Shown: positions 28,367 to 38,444 of the stretch, one piece after another | How the letters are laid out: every line of letters begins with the position of its first letter | Numbering within the stretch: position 1 is the first letter of the stretch | Source: Neorhodopirellula pilleata | Lineage (GTDB): Bacteria > Planctomycetota > Planctomycetia > Pirellulales > Pirellulaceae | Direction: 5' to 3' | Length of the DNA: 64,000 nt | Assembly (NCBI RefSeq): GCF_007859915.1 | Contig: NZ_SJPM01000002.1 | Location: forward strand, 62,001-126,000 | Notes under the pieces: model-generated | Seen by the model: only the letters and a program-made list of their open reading frames with translations | Databases searched by the model: none | Told to the model about the DNA's origin: nothing | Program-made: the position numbers and the translations under genes

Positions 28367-30775
28367 ATGTTCCTATCCACCGCTAGGCAGTCGTCTGCAA
28401 ACAAGTTGCCCCCGAGAGTAGCCATTGTGAAAAGGCCAGCCGTTCTTACGATCGTCATCCTCTTGTTCAGCGGCATAACGTGCAAGAGTGAGGACAGTTT
28501 TAAACTCGATCCTTCGTTGCGAAATTTCTTCGGCCAGCATTGTTTGGATTGTCATTCCGACGGTACCAGCGAAGGAGGTTTGGACATAAACGCGTTAAGC
28601 GAAGATCTGACCGATGCCGAAACGATGCGGCGATGGGTGTTGATCCACGATCGTGTGGCCAGCGGTGAAATGCCTCCCGATGAAGATTCGCTCACCGATG
28701 AAGCGAAAAACCGATTCATTGATCAACTTGCCGGGACGCTTTACGACGCCGATTCCGCCCATCGCGAAGTGGTGCTGCGGCGACTCAATCGCGTCGAGTA
28801 CGAAAACACCTTGCGTGATCTGTTCGAATTACCGCACGTCGATATTAAAGAAATGTTGCCCGAGGACGCGAAGTCGCACGGATTTAACAACATCGGCGAG
28901 GCATTGTCGGTTTCCACCGAACAGATGATGGTTTATTTACAAGCGATCGATCACGTCTTGGATGAAGCCATCGGTCCGCCCGAGCGTCCGGAAACTCGAG
29001 TGAAGACATTAAATCTAAAGGAGTCGGCTCAAAGGGCCTTGGGGAAATTGTTTCGCGATGAGCCTGACGGCGTGGTCTTGTTCAGTTCCGGCTATTCGCC
29101 TTCGCAATTAAAGGGTTTCGATACTCGCGTACCGGGATGGTATCGCTTCAAAATTCATGCCAGAGCGTTTCAGTCGGATCGGCCGATGACATTGCGAGTC
29201 TACGCCGGCGATGTGATCGGAGGCCGCGGTGAAAGCTGGCTGGCCGGTTACTACGACGTCGCGCCGGGAGAAGCGTGGACGGTGATCGAGTTGGAGCAAC
29301 GACTCGAACCCAGAGGCAGCATTCAAGTCACAACCTATCGCAATGGTGGCCATGAGACCAACGCTGCGGAAACCGATCGTAGTGGAATCCTGATCGGCGA
29401 TGTCCAGTGCGAAGGACCGATCATCGATGCATGGCCGCCTCCGAGTCGTGTTAAGTTGCTCGGTGACGTCGATCCGGACACCGCCACGGCCGAGGATGCG
29501 GTGGCAATCCTGAAACGGTTTCTGCCTTTCGCGTATCGACGTACGACTGAGCCGCAAGAAGTTGAGCCGTTCGCGAAACTGACGCGGCGAGTACTCGATG
29601 ACGGGCGGCCATGGACCGAGGCGCTGCGTCAGGGAATGAAAGCTATTTTAATCTCGCCCGAGTTTTTGTTTCTTGAAGAACCCACTCGCAACCAAATCAG
29701 CGATTTCGCGATCGCGTCGCGGCTATCCTACTTCCTATGGAAGTCGATGCCCGATGCTGAGTTATTGAGTCTTGCCGCACGGGGCCATTTGTCTCGGCCG
29801 GATGTCTTGCACGCCCAAGTCGAACGCTTGCTCAACGATCGGCGAGCCGAGCGGTTTGTTGAGGACTTCACCGGCCAATGGCTCGATCTGTACGACATCG
29901 ACTTCACCGAGCCCGACAAGCATTTGTTCCCTGAATACGACGATATCCTTCGGGCATCGATGCTAAGTGAATCTCGCGGTTTTTTTCGGGAGATACTTGC
30001 GAACAATTTGAATGTGGGTGAGTTCCTGGATTCCGACTGGACTGTTTTGAATAGCCGCTTGGCCGAACATTACGGCTTGCCTGATGTCGAAGGCCTCCAT
30101 GATCGTCGCGTGAAACTATCCCCCGACAGTCCGCGTGGTGGCGTGATGACGCAAGCGGCGGTATTGAAAGTCACCGCCAACGGGACGAACACCTCGCCAG
30201 TTTTGCGCGGGATCTGGATGCGAGAAAACGTATTCGGAGAACCGGTTCCGCCTCCTCCGGCGGGCGTTCCGGCGGTCGAACCCGATATCAGCGGTGCGAC
30301 GACGCTGCGAGAACAACTTGCCAAGCATAGTGATTCGGCATCCTGCGCCGGTTGCCACGACAAGATCGACCCACCCGGATTTGCTCTGGAGCGATTCGAC
30401 CCGATCGGTGGTTGGCGTGATTGGTATCGCAGTACCACCGTCGGTGAGCCGATCAAAGATCGTTTTGCCGATTCGCCGATCAACAAGGTTCGCGTTCGAT
30501 ATCGCAAGGGACTCCCTGTGGACGCAAGCGGCGTGACTCCCGACGGTCACGCGTTCGAGGACTTCCGCGAATTCAAAAGGATCTTGGCGGCCGATCAGGA
30601 ACCAATGGCATACAATCTTGCCGAGAAACTATTGGCATTTGGCCTTGGTCGCACCACTGGGTTTTCCGATCGCCCGACCCTCCAAAAAATCGTAGCCAAG
30701 ACTGCCGACGACAACCATGGCTTCCGAACATTGATCCACGAAGTCGTTCAAAGCGACGCGTTTCGTAAACCCTAG
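28367..30775 (+). CDS. Planctomycete cytochrome DUF1592/DUF1588/DUF1585 protein
   Basis: 802 residues. A hydrophobic segment near ~23-38 may serve as signal (a GTG near 28428 is a possible later start). Haem site CxxCH: HCLDCHSDGTSEGG, with GEMPPDED after it. DUF1587 follows at ~125-190 (LRRLNRVEYENTLRDLF), then DUF1595/1592 (FADFxY-like: FLPFAYRRTTEPQEVEPF, and ISPEFLFLEEP), DUF1588 with a second CxxCH (CAGCHDKIDPPGFALERFDP), and DUF1585 at the end. The set is periplasmic and pairs with DUF1552 proteins, here the next gene. Function unknown. Confidence 0.92.
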   Translation: MFLSTARQSSANKLPPRVAIVKRPAVLTIVILLFSGITCKSEDSFKLDPSLRNFFGQHCLDCHSDGTSEGGLDINALSEDLTDAETMRRWVLIHDRVASGEMPPDEDSLTDEAKNRFIDQLAGTLYDADSAHREVVLRRLNRVEYENTLRDLFELPHVDIKEMLPEDAKSHGFNNIGEALSVSTEQMMVYLQAIDHVLDEAIGPPERPETRVKTLNLKESAQRALGKLFRDEPDGVVLFSSGYSPSQLKGFDTRVPGWYRFKIHARAFQSDRPMTLRVYAGDVIGGRGESWLAGYYDVAPGEAWTVIELEQRLEPRGSIQVTTYRNGGHETNAAETDRSGILIGDVQCEGPIIDAWPPPSRVKLLGDVDPDTATAEDAVAILKRFLPFAYRRTTEPQEVEPFAKLTRRVLDDGRPWTEALRQGMKAILISPEFLFLEEPTRNQISDFAIASRLSYFLWKSMPDAELLSLAARGHLSRPDVLHAQVERLLNDRRAERFVEDFTGQWLDLYDIDFTEPDKHLFPEYDDILRASMLSESRGFFREILANNLNVGEFLDSDWTVLNSRLAEHYGLPDVEGLHDRRVKLSPDSPRGGVMTQAAVLKVTANGTNTSPVLRGIWMRENVFGEPVPPPPAGVPAVEPDISGATTLREQLAKHSDSASCAGCHDKIDPPGFALERFDPIGGWRDWYRSTTVGEPIKDRFADSPINKVRVRYRKGLPVDASGVTPDGHAFEDFREFKRILAADQEPMAYNLAEKLLAFGLGRTTGFSDRPTLQKIVAKTADDNHGFRTLIHEVVQSDAFRKP

Positions 30776-30845
30776 CTCGACTTTCGGATTCGAGCCTCCC
30801 CGATCATTCGAACTTGGATCGTCTCTTACCAAGGACAACCGAATC

Positions 30846-32093
30846 ATGACTAACCGCCGTCGATTCCTTCGCGCTTCGGGGGTCTTGTTATCCCTGCCCT
30901 GTTTGGAAACCTTCGCCGCTCCAGCAACCACAAGTTCACCACGACGTCGCACCGTCGCGATCAACATCGGGCTCGGTCTGCATGGCCCCAATTTGTTTCC
31001 GCAGAAACCCGGTAAAGACTACGAGTTGACGCCATATCTTCGTGAGCTTCAAGATTTCCGAAACGACTTCACGATTCTTTCGGGTACATCGCATCCGGGC
31101 GTCGATGGCGGTCACTCGGCGGAGAAATCGTTCCTCACCGCGGCTCCCCATCCCGGCAGTGCGAGTTTCAAGAACACGATCTCGATCGATCAATTGCTCG
31201 CTGAGAAGGTCGGTGCCCAATCACGATTCGGTTATCTCGCGTTGAGCCTTTCCGGACGCAGTTTATCCTGGTCCCGCAGTGGTGTTGAACTGCCCAGTGA
31301 AACGCGACCATCGAAGTTGTTTGAAAAACTTTTCCTCGACGGTAAACCGGACGAAAAGCAAAAACAACTTCAACGACTTCGCGACGGTCAATCGATCATG
31401 GATACGGTAAGTGAGAACGCCCGCCGCATGTCGCGCCGCGTCAGCCGCCGTGATCAACAAAAGTTGGAACAGTACTATTCCGTCGTCCGTGATACCGAAC
31501 AACGTTTGCAATCGGCCGAGCAATGGGAGCACGAACCCAAGCCCGATGTCGACCGGCCGATACCGAAGGACATCAGCGACAAGACGGAAATCATCGGGAA
31601 AGCTGAGTTGATGTATGACCTCATGCATTTAGCGATCGCAACCGACAGCACTCGGGCGATCACGTTCTTTAGCAATGGCATCAACGCGGTTCCCAAAATT
31701 GCGGGCGTCACCCAAGACTATCACAATCTATCCCATCACGGCAAAGATCCCGAAAAGATCGAAGAGCTGACCGTAATTGAAACTCAGCAGATGCGGGCAT
31801 TCGCCGGCTTCGTTCGCAAGCTTCGTGATACTGATGAGGACGGCGTCAGCTTGTTGGACCGGACACAGATTCTGTTCGGATCGAACCTGGGTAACGCCAG
31901 CAGCCACAACAATCAGAATCTGCCGATCCTGCTCGTTGGCGGCGGTTATCGTCATGGGCAACACTTGGCATTCGACCCCGAGAACAATCACCCGTTGCCG
32001 CAATTGTTTGTCACGATGCTGCAACGAATGGGTGTCGAAACGGATGCTTTCGCCGGGATCACCGGCACGCTGCCGGGCTTGGAATTGGTTTAG
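30846..32093 (+). CDS. DUF1552 family protein
   Basis: 415 residues starting at ATG 30846 with a Tat-type signal (TNRRRFLRASGVLLSLPCLETF). DUF1552 features include NIGLGLHGPNLFPQKPGKDY, ILSGTSHPGVDGGHSAEKSF, LSWSRSGVELP and a late FGSNLGNASSHNNQNLPILL. It sits 70 bases after its usual partner, the DUF1592-type cytochrome. It overlaps the 3' end of the convergent PVC haem gene by 4 bases. Function unknown; likely exported as a folded protein. Confidence 0.92.
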   Translation: MTNRRRFLRASGVLLSLPCLETFAAPATTSSPRRRTVAINIGLGLHGPNLFPQKPGKDYELTPYLRELQDFRNDFTILSGTSHPGVDGGHSAEKSFLTAAPHPGSASFKNTISIDQLLAEKVGAQSRFGYLALSLSGRSLSWSRSGVELPSETRPSKLFEKLFLDGKPDEKQKQLQRLRDGQSIMDTVSENARRMSRRVSRRDQQKLEQYYSVVRDTEQRLQSAEQWEHEPKPDVDRPIPKDISDKTEIIGKAELMYDLMHLAIATDSTRAITFFSNGINAVPKIAGVTQDYHNLSHHGKDPEKIEELTVIETQQMRAFAGFVRKLRDTDEDGVSLLDRTQILFGSNLGNASSHNNQNLPILLVGGGYRHGQHLAFDPENNHPLPQLFVTMLQRMGVETDAFAGITGTLPGLELV

Positions 32094-34558
32094 CGGTCGG
32101 GAACCAAGTAAGCCAACAGATCCGCCATCGCCTGAGGGTCGATCAGCTCGTCGAACCCGTCGGGCATCAGTGATCGACCGGTGTGGATGATCTGTTCGAT
32201 ATCCGTTCGCAGCACCGTTTCGGATTGTTTTTCACCTCGCCGAAGCGTGAGGGTGGTGGTGCCCTCGTCGACGATCATGCCCGATAGGATTCGTCCGTCG
32301 AGCGTCACCAACGTATAGTTCAAGTATTGCGGATTGACTTCGCGATTCGGATCCAGCACCGCGGTGATAACCGTTTCGACCCCACGGGCTTGAATCGCGG
32401 CCAGATTCGGTCCCAGTTCATATCCATGACCGTCGACACGGTGACAAACGCTGCATTGTTGCCGAAAAATTTGTTTGCCGTTGTCTGGGACGCCCTGAAG
32501 TTCGTTGAGTGCTTCGCGATACCGGTTAACGATTCCTTGGTGACGTGTTTGGTCCGCATCCGAACGGTTTGCCAAAACGCTCTTGATAACGATCCGAGTT
32601 GGGTCTTCACCGCCATTGGCTGCAAAACGTTGGCGAGCCGCCAATTGTTCTAGCAACGGTTTTCGAATCGATTCCGCGTCCTTCTCGGAAAACGTCGGAT
32701 CGGTTTCGATCAGACGTAACATCTCCGTCGCCTCCGCACCGATAGCCGTCAAGACCGCCGCTCGCATCCAACGATCGTTTGAATCCTTTGCCAACAGTTT
32801 CACCAAGTCGGCTGCCCGACCGGCATAGGAGGTGGTGCCTAGAGTGAAGGCCAGTTGATAACGCACTTCGAGAGACGGATCATCCAACAATCCGATCAGA
32901 CCACCCAAGACGTCATCGCGTATACCAACGTTCTCTGATAAACGCACCGCGTGGCGACGTACCTGAGGATGCTGGTCTCTTAAAGCTGCAAGGATCGTAG
33001 ACTCGTCAAGTTGTTCGAGTCCGTCCAGGGCATACATCGCGTGCATCCGTCCCAGCGGTGATTGAGAACCAATGGTCATGTCTCGCTGCGGACCAACGGC
33101 GTTGGGGTCTTGTCGTTCAAACAACAAACGAGCGGCCGTTTCACGATGCCACGCATTTTCGTGCCCTAGAAGGGATACCAATTCCGTCGTCGGCATTTTC
33201 CGGAGTGAAGCCTGCGAACGTGGCTTAAAACCGATGGGAACGATGCGATAGATTCGACCGCGGTTGCGACCGGACGTGAGGTCAAGATGGCGTTTGATCT
33301 CCGTTGGCAACGACAGGGGGTGCTCGATGACTTCACGGTACATGTCGATCACATGCAATGATCCATCGGGCGCGTTGGCAAATTGTGCCGGGCGGAACCA
33401 AGTATCTCGTGAGGTGACGAACTCATGATCGACGTCGATCCGTCGGGCGATCCATTCCAATCCGTTTGACTCGAGCTGTTTGCGGTGAATCAAATTGCCG
33501 CCGACATCGCCGACGAACGCGAATCCTTTCCATGACGCGGGCCACGCGTCGCCCCGATAAATCGTGACACCGGTTGCCCCGGTAAAGTAGCCTGCCGCTC
33601 GGCCGCCCCCTTCGATCGGTCCCTTGGCTTGGCCGGACACGCGGAGCCGCGTTCGCACAATCCGCCACGGTTCCACGGGGCTGGTTCGGAAGACTTCGGC
33701 TTGAGGGCCATCGGCGGCGATCGAAACTCGAGCCGCTGGAGCAGCGGCAAACGGATTGCCGGCGACGTAACGATCTTCGTACATGACCTGTTGGATGTGG
33801 TCGCTGTTGGACGAAACAAACTTACGTCCCCAGTCGTCAAAACTCATGCCGTGTTGGGCCGCCCCACTGGTCGGTTCGAATCGATACGTCCGTGGGTTGA
33901 GAGCGAGATCACGGCCGCGGATTGAAAACCCTGCTTGTTCGGCCGGTGCGTGTGGGTGTCGAATGTCGCCGCCCACGCTGCTGCAGGCGATGTGAATGCG
34001 GTTGTCCAATCCCCAACGAAACGAGTTCAACAAACCCTGGACGTTCGAGGTGCCAAACCCGGTCAGGACACGTTGCCGAAGGTCAGCCTTTCCATCCCCA
34101 TCGGTATCTTTGAAGTACAGCAAGTCGGGTGCGTCACCGACGAACAGGCCGCCGTCATAGGGAAACATGCCGGTTGGCCAAGACAACCCGCCGGCGAATT
34201 CGGTACGAGTGTCATAAACGCCGTCGTCATTGGTATCGATCAACTTGGCGATTCGCGAGATCCCGTCGTCGCGGTTTTCGCTATAGCCTCGCATCTCGCA
34301 AACATACATGGCACCATCAGCGTCCCACTGGATCTCGACCGGGCTGGCAAGCAACGGTTCCGAGGCAACCAGTTGGATCTGAAAACCATCGACGATGTCG
34401 AATGTCTCCAGTGCAGCGGCGGGTTCGGTCGGCGCGATTCGCGGAAGTTCGTCCGAGTAGTCCACCTGTTGGGCATGCAACGTCAGGCTTACGATCACCA
34501 CCGAAGCAAAACTAAGAATGCTTTCTACGACGGCGAAGTTCCATTGCGATCGGATCAT
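32090..34558 (-). CDS. PVC-type haem-binding CxxCH protein
   Basis: 822 residues with a signal peptide. The N-terminal ~400 residues form a soluble glucose-dehydrogenase-like beta-propeller (FQIQLVASEPLLASPVEIQW, DGAMYVCEMRGY, WPTGMFPYDGGLFVGDAPD). The middle ~450-640 is HEAT-like (LLGHENAWHRETAARLLFER). The C-terminal domain is a cytochrome c with CSVCHRVDGHGYELGPNL and MPDGF, followed by LADLLAYL-like. Such proteins are periplasmic, and their electron donor and acceptor are unknown. It overlaps the ceramidase-like gene upstream by 4 bases (ATGA), so the two are probably co-translated. It converges on the DUF1552 gene. Confidence 0.9.
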   Translation of the reverse strand: MIRSQWNFAVVESILSFASVVIVSLTLHAQQVDYSDELPRIAPTEPAAALETFDIVDGFQIQLVASEPLLASPVEIQWDADGAMYVCEMRGYSENRDDGISRIAKLIDTNDDGVYDTRTEFAGGLSWPTGMFPYDGGLFVGDAPDLLYFKDTDGDGKADLRQRVLTGFGTSNVQGLLNSFRWGLDNRIHIACSSVGGDIRHPHAPAEQAGFSIRGRDLALNPRTYRFEPTSGAAQHGMSFDDWGRKFVSSNSDHIQQVMYEDRYVAGNPFAAAPAARVSIAADGPQAEVFRTSPVEPWRIVRTRLRVSGQAKGPIEGGGRAAGYFTGATGVTIYRGDAWPASWKGFAFVGDVGGNLIHRKQLESNGLEWIARRIDVDHEFVTSRDTWFRPAQFANAPDGSLHVIDMYREVIEHPLSLPTEIKRHLDLTSGRNRGRIYRIVPIGFKPRSQASLRKMPTTELVSLLGHENAWHRETAARLLFERQDPNAVGPQRDMTIGSQSPLGRMHAMYALDGLEQLDESTILAALRDQHPQVRRHAVRLSENVGIRDDVLGGLIGLLDDPSLEVRYQLAFTLGTTSYAGRAADLVKLLAKDSNDRWMRAAVLTAIGAEATEMLRLIETDPTFSEKDAESIRKPLLEQLAARQRFAANGGEDPTRIVIKSVLANRSDADQTRHQGIVNRYREALNELQGVPDNGKQIFRQQCSVCHRVDGHGYELGPNLAAIQARGVETVITAVLDPNREVNPQYLNYTLVTLDGRILSGMIVDEGTTTLTLRRGEKQSETVLRTDIEQIIHTGRSLMPDGFDELIDPQAMADLLAYLVPDR

Positions 34559-36006
34559 TGACTTGCCTCCTTCGCTTCAAGCAACTGTCGTATCCCCGAC
34601 ATCAGCACCGTCTCGGCGGCGGGGGCGACGTTCGAAGCCCGTTCACTGGTTTCATATCCGCCTTGGTCGTAAGCGACTGCGCTGCCAATGTAACCTGGCC
34701 CATAGTCGCCATACGCGGCCATGGCGACACGCAAATCGGGTCGCATCGCTTTGGCCGCGAGTTGGTATTCGACGAACAATTCACCCGGCATATGCAAGAC
34801 GCGAACGTCCCCCACCGTCAAACACGAAAGTTCAATTTTGTGGCCGCTTTGGCATCGCATCAACCAAGCGAGTTTGTCGGGACCGCCCCAATAGCTGATC
34901 CCATCCCAAGCGTTCAATTCTGCGGTGAGCGTGTCGCGATCCAAATGGTTTGCCGGAGGCAGCGACACGGGCGCGACCGACCAATGGATGTCGTTCGCGT
35001 CGATGGCAAACTTCGTGGTCGATTCGAAAGACTCCCGCATCGCGTCGGCCACCCGCGAAGCAAGGATCAATCGATTCTCGTTTGAGCCATCGTTATACTT
35101 TCCTGCGCCAATGTTGCCTCCGGCACCGTTGAAATGAACGTACATCGGGCCGGGGGAGTCTTGGCTGCGGATGAACCGAGCGATGCCAGGAAAGTCAGGG
35201 CTGGGGATACCGGTGCGGTAGTAGCTTTGCGGGTGACAGGCGTAATAGCTGAGCACGGCTAGCGGCTTGTCATCGTTCCAAAACGACAACGAGCTAAGGA
35301 CAGGATCGATTGTCCCGTCCGGCAACGCCCGCAGCTTGGGATCTCGTGTGGCGGTGTAGCGGGTCGCGATGACCTTACCTGATTCGTCTTGAATACGTCG
35401 GTTCGACGCCACCTGATGTACGTCGGCGGAGCCAAAGCCCGCGTGCGTGATCGGTTGTGCCTGGGCAATGGCCGCTTCGATCGCGACCGCCAAACGATCC
35501 AAGACCTCGCGAGCAAATGAGCCGTCATGTGCCCCTAAGTTCGACGCGCCGACTTGATGCAAGAGCATCTCGGCACCGAAGTCGGAACGTGGGGCGTCGT
35601 GTTGGTGCAGCGTATGAACAGCCACGTGAGACGGTGTCGTTCCGGCCGCTTCGGCGATTCGACTGCGGAACCGATCATGGCTTTGATTGGCGATTCCGAT
35701 CCAGTCGACGGCGCACAACACGATCGGTTGTTCGGTCCCCGTCAAAACAATGCCGCGACAACGCAACCCCAACTCGTCGACACGACGAACCCGATCGTAA
35801 GCCATCATGAACCCGACGGGCGGCGTCACATCGATATCGAACGAGGCCAATGAAAGTGTCTGCCGAGATGAATCGCTGGTGATGATATCCGACGCGGAGT
35901 CGGATTCATCGGCGATCACCGTCGATCCAGAGATTCCGATAAAACACCAACAGATCGCGACGAAGACAAGTCGCGACGAAAACGAAGTGCGAGATAGATC
36001 ATTCAT
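34555..36006 (-). CDS. Neutral/alkaline ceramidase-like protein
   Basis: 483 residues with a signal peptide (RLVFVAICWCFIGISGST). It matches the N-terminal domain of neutral/alkaline non-lysosomal ceramidases (PF04734): FDIDVTPPVGFMMAYDRV, a histidine-containing HTLHQHDAPRSDFGAE and later YYACHPQSYYRTGIPSPDFP. Known members hydrolyse N-acyl bonds of ceramides, but planctomycete homologues usually have only this domain, and their substrates are not known. It heads the two-gene unit with the PVC haem protein. Confidence 0.85.
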   Translation of the reverse strand: MNDLSRTSFSSRLVFVAICWCFIGISGSTVIADESDSASDIITSDSSRQTLSLASFDIDVTPPVGFMMAYDRVRRVDELGLRCRGIVLTGTEQPIVLCAVDWIGIANQSHDRFRSRIAEAAGTTPSHVAVHTLHQHDAPRSDFGAEMLLHQVGASNLGAHDGSFAREVLDRLAVAIEAAIAQAQPITHAGFGSADVHQVASNRRIQDESGKVIATRYTATRDPKLRALPDGTIDPVLSSLSFWNDDKPLAVLSYYACHPQSYYRTGIPSPDFPGIARFIRSQDSPGPMYVHFNGAGGNIGAGKYNDGSNENRLILASRVADAMRESFESTTKFAIDANDIHWSVAPVSLPPANHLDRDTLTAELNAWDGISYWGGPDKLAWLMRCQSGHKIELSCLTVGDVRVLHMPGELFVEYQLAAKAMRPDLRVAMAAYGDYGPGYIGSAVAYDQGGYETSERASNVAPAAETVLMSGIRQLLEAKEASQ

Positions 36007-36133
36007 TGATTCAGTTCACGTGATCGGTCGGGCGGGAAAGTAGCGAACAGGCGATTCGCCGGCGGGATGGGGGAAGCCTGATTGTAGGCATCGGCGGAGC
36101 TTGGCACAAACTTTGACTCATCCCTCGCTGACC

Positions 36134-36352
36134 GGGCTGTTGATTTAGTGCGTTCCTCAGTTTTTGTGAGCTGATGGCGCTAGCCACGGGTTCCGACTGG
36201 TGGCTTGTTTGCCGTAAAGCCCGCGGCTAGCGGGCTGTTGATTTTGTGCACGATTGGGCGTTTTCGTTTAACGGCAAGCCGCAGGCGTCTGCGTTCTCAA
36301 GCTCTGTCGCCTGCGGCTTGCCGTTAAACGATTAAATCAACAGCCCGCTAGC
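36134..36352. mobile_element. Composite of hairpin elements with GCTAGC ends
   Basis: The right part (36226-36352) is a full unit: GCTAGC, then GGGCTGTTGATTTTGT, a perfect 23-bp inverted repeat (36265-36287 with 36308-36330, CGTTTAACGGCAAGCCGCAG core) around a 20-base loop, then TTAAATCAACAGCCCGCTAG ending at GCTAGC. The left part (36134-36225) is a partner segment with its own GGGCTGTTGATTTAGT start and a GCTAGC at 36179-36184. The whole stretch is an inverted copy of 42461-42800, which carries one extra unit inserted at that GCTAGC. No transposase is encoded. Confidence 0.8.
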
Positions 36353-36500
36353 GCCGTCGGCTCACTAAATCAACACGCCGTTACGCGTCGGGTTACGATG
36401 CAGACAAAATCAACACGCCACTGGCACGTTCCCGCTGAGTAGCGAACTTTCATTTTAAATCGTATTTAGCATCACATGAACGTTAATTGTCGCATTATAA

Positions 36501-36560
36501 AAGTGACATAGGCTTCCAGCCTGTGTTTCAGTTTCCACAGGCTGGAAGCCTATGCCACTT
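36501..36560. repeat. Long palindrome before the sulfatase
   Basis: The arms AGTGACATAGGCTTCCAGCC (from 36502) and GGCTGGAAGCCTATGCCACT (ending 36559) pair over about 24 bases with one or two mismatches and a short loop. The upstream flank near 36467 resembles the outer arm of the repeat at 9076-9182. It could fold into a strong RNA hairpin 43 bases before the sulfatase ATG. Confidence 0.7.
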
Positions 36561-36602
36561 ATTTGCATAAGCGCTCGCCAATTCCCATCTGACGATCACG
36601 CT

Positions 36603-38045
36603 ATGAAGTTTTTACCGTGTATTCTAATCCTTGGCTTGACGACGACACCTTCGGTTGCCAACGAGCGTTGGAACGTGCTATTCATTGTCTCTGATGATTT
36701 GACCTCGACGGCGCTTTCGTGTTACGGCAACACCGTATGTCAAACGCCCAACATCGACGCGTTGGCCGCGCGCGGCACTCGATTCACTCGCGCCTATTGT
36801 CAGGGAACCTACTGCGGCCCATCGCGGGCGTCGTTCATGTCAGGTTACTATCCGCACGCGACGGGCGTGCTCGGATACACCAACCCGAGGCCCCAGATCG
36901 GTAATCGTCCGACATGGTCGGAACATTTTAAGAACCATGGATACTACGCCGCTCGGGTTAGCAAGATCTTTCACATGGGCGTGCCCGGCGGCATCGAAGA
37001 AGGTGGCGACGGACGTGATCACGACGGCGGCAACGGTGCCGACGATGAACGTTCGTGGACCGAACGGTTCAACAGCCCTGGGCCGGAATGGAAAGCGCCC
37101 GGCGACGGCGAAACTCTCGAAAGCAACCCCGACGGTACCCGGCCTGTTGTCGGCGGTAATACGTTTGTGGTTGTCGAAGCCGACGGAGATGATCTCGTTC
37201 ATTCCGATGGAAAGACCGCGTTGAAAGCATCGCAATTGATTCACGATCATCGGGATTCACCGTTCTGGATGGGTGTCGGGTTCGTTCGACCGCACGTTCC
37301 GTTTGTCGCCCCTCGTCCTTACTTCGACGCGTTCAAACCTTATGAAAAGTTGTCCTTACCGGAGAGGCTGGAGAACGATTGGGACGATGTTCCGAAAGCC
37401 GGCATCAACTACAAAACCAGCGTGAATATGAAGATGGACTTACGACGCCAGCGAAAAGCCTTGGGAGGTTATTACGCCTCGGTCGCGTACATGGATGCTC
37501 AGGTCGGAAAAGTCTTGGCGGCGTTGAACGACTCAGGTTTGCAAGACAGGACGATTGTGATCTTCACCAGCGACCACGGTTACCATTTAGGTGAGCATGA
37601 TTTCTGGGCGAAGGTATCCTTGCGTGAAGAATCCGCTTCGGTGCCGTTGATCATCAGCGTACCGGGTAAACAACCGGCGGTCTGCGACAGCCTTGTCGAA
37701 CTGCTCGACTTGTACCCTACGCTGTCAAGCTTATGTGGATTGCCGATTCCCTCGAATATCCAAGGCAAGGACATTTCGCGGATGCTCGACGATCCGTCCC
37801 ACTCCGTTCGCGACGCCGCGTTCAGCGTGGCCCCGATGCGCAAAGGATTCCTTTTGCGGGAAGATCGTTGGGCGTACATTCAGTACGGTGAAGAATCCCA
37901 GCAAGGTCAAGAGTTGTTTGATATGGACAATGATCCACGACAGTTTCACAACTTGGCATCGTCCCTTGATCACGCCGACGAATTAAGCCGATTGCGCACA
38001 AATTTGTCCAAGAAATTAACGACAATCCGAGACAACGATCTATAG
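36603..38045 (+). CDS. Secreted sulfatase (iduronate-2-sulfatase type)
   Basis: 480 residues from the ATG at 36603, chosen because a signal peptide follows directly (FLPCILILGLTTTPSVA); a start at 36552 would lie in the upstream repeat. Metal site NVLFIVSDDL (D31, D32). The formylglycine site is CGPSR, C71-R75, within GTYCGPSRASFMSG. Later motifs are GFVRPHVPFVAPRPYF and FTSDHGYHLGEHDFWAK, typical of iduronate-2-sulfatase-like enzymes. It removes sulfate from an exported or external glycan, substrate unknown. It is isolated between repeats and a convergent operon. Confidence 0.92.
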   Translation: MKFLPCILILGLTTTPSVANERWNVLFIVSDDLTSTALSCYGNTVCQTPNIDALAARGTRFTRAYCQGTYCGPSRASFMSGYYPHATGVLGYTNPRPQIGNRPTWSEHFKNHGYYAARVSKIFHMGVPGGIEEGGDGRDHDGGNGADDERSWTERFNSPGPEWKAPGDGETLESNPDGTRPVVGGNTFVVVEADGDDLVHSDGKTALKASQLIHDHRDSPFWMGVGFVRPHVPFVAPRPYFDAFKPYEKLSLPERLENDWDDVPKAGINYKTSVNMKMDLRRQRKALGGYYASVAYMDAQVGKVLAALNDSGLQDRTIVIFTSDHGYHLGEHDFWAKVSLREESASVPLIISVPGKQPAVCDSLVELLDLYPTLSSLCGLPIPSNIQGKDISRMLDDPSHSVRDAAFSVAPMRKGFLLREDRWAYIQYGEESQQGQELFDMDNDPRQFHNLASSLDHADELSRLRTNLSKKLTTIRDNDL

Positions 38046-38096
38046 AAGCCTTGCGTCGCTTGTTGAATTCAACGCCTTGCAAAAAGATAGATTCGT

Positions 38097-38444
38097 TTAA
38101 GAGCTCGACTCGTTTTGCCAAACCGGCGGCGGATACGATGCGTGGTTCGGGATGATCGCGATCATCAACAGGAACAGACCGACGACAATATGATTTTGGT
38201 GAACGAATGGCGGCGGAGTTCCCGCCAAACGGCCCCACGCGATTAAGCCGACCGCGATCACGAGAATCAGCAAATGTGCGTGCCGCGTCGGTCGCCAATA
38301 CGAAAGTCCCGCCAACACACAAATAGTCAACGCAATGATCTGATCGCCCCATAGGATGGTCGCATCAGATTGGACGCGGAATACAAACGGACTCACCGCC
38401 AACCAAACCGCCGTCATGATCTCAACAACACGTCCCCACATCAC
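38097..38444 (-). CDS. SPW-family membrane protein
   Basis: 115 residues with four hydrophobic segments. It contains the SPW-type motif WLAVSPFVF (~14-22) and the pattern SYWRPTRHAHLLILV. Family function unknown. Its start overlaps the VKOR-like stop by 4 bases (ATGA), and that gene in turn overlaps the epimerase, so three genes form one transcription unit. Confidence 0.82.
   Translation of the reverse strand: MMWGRVVEIMTAVWLAVSPFVFRVQSDATILWGDQIIALTICVLAGLSYWRPTRHAHLLILVIAVGLIAWGRLAGTPPPFVHQNHIVVGLFLLMIAIIPNHASYPPPVWQNESSS

Larger units (their letters stand above)
36007..36602. other. Intergenic region filled with palindromic elements
   Basis: About 596 bases between the two divergent genes. 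It contains a composite of GCTAGC-ended hairpin elements (36134-36352), an apparently partial relative at 36367-36421 (a TAAATCAACA-type end plus GCGTCGGGTTACGATG) and a long palindrome at 36501-36560. No gene. Promoters for the flanking genes are not evident. Confidence 0.7.
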
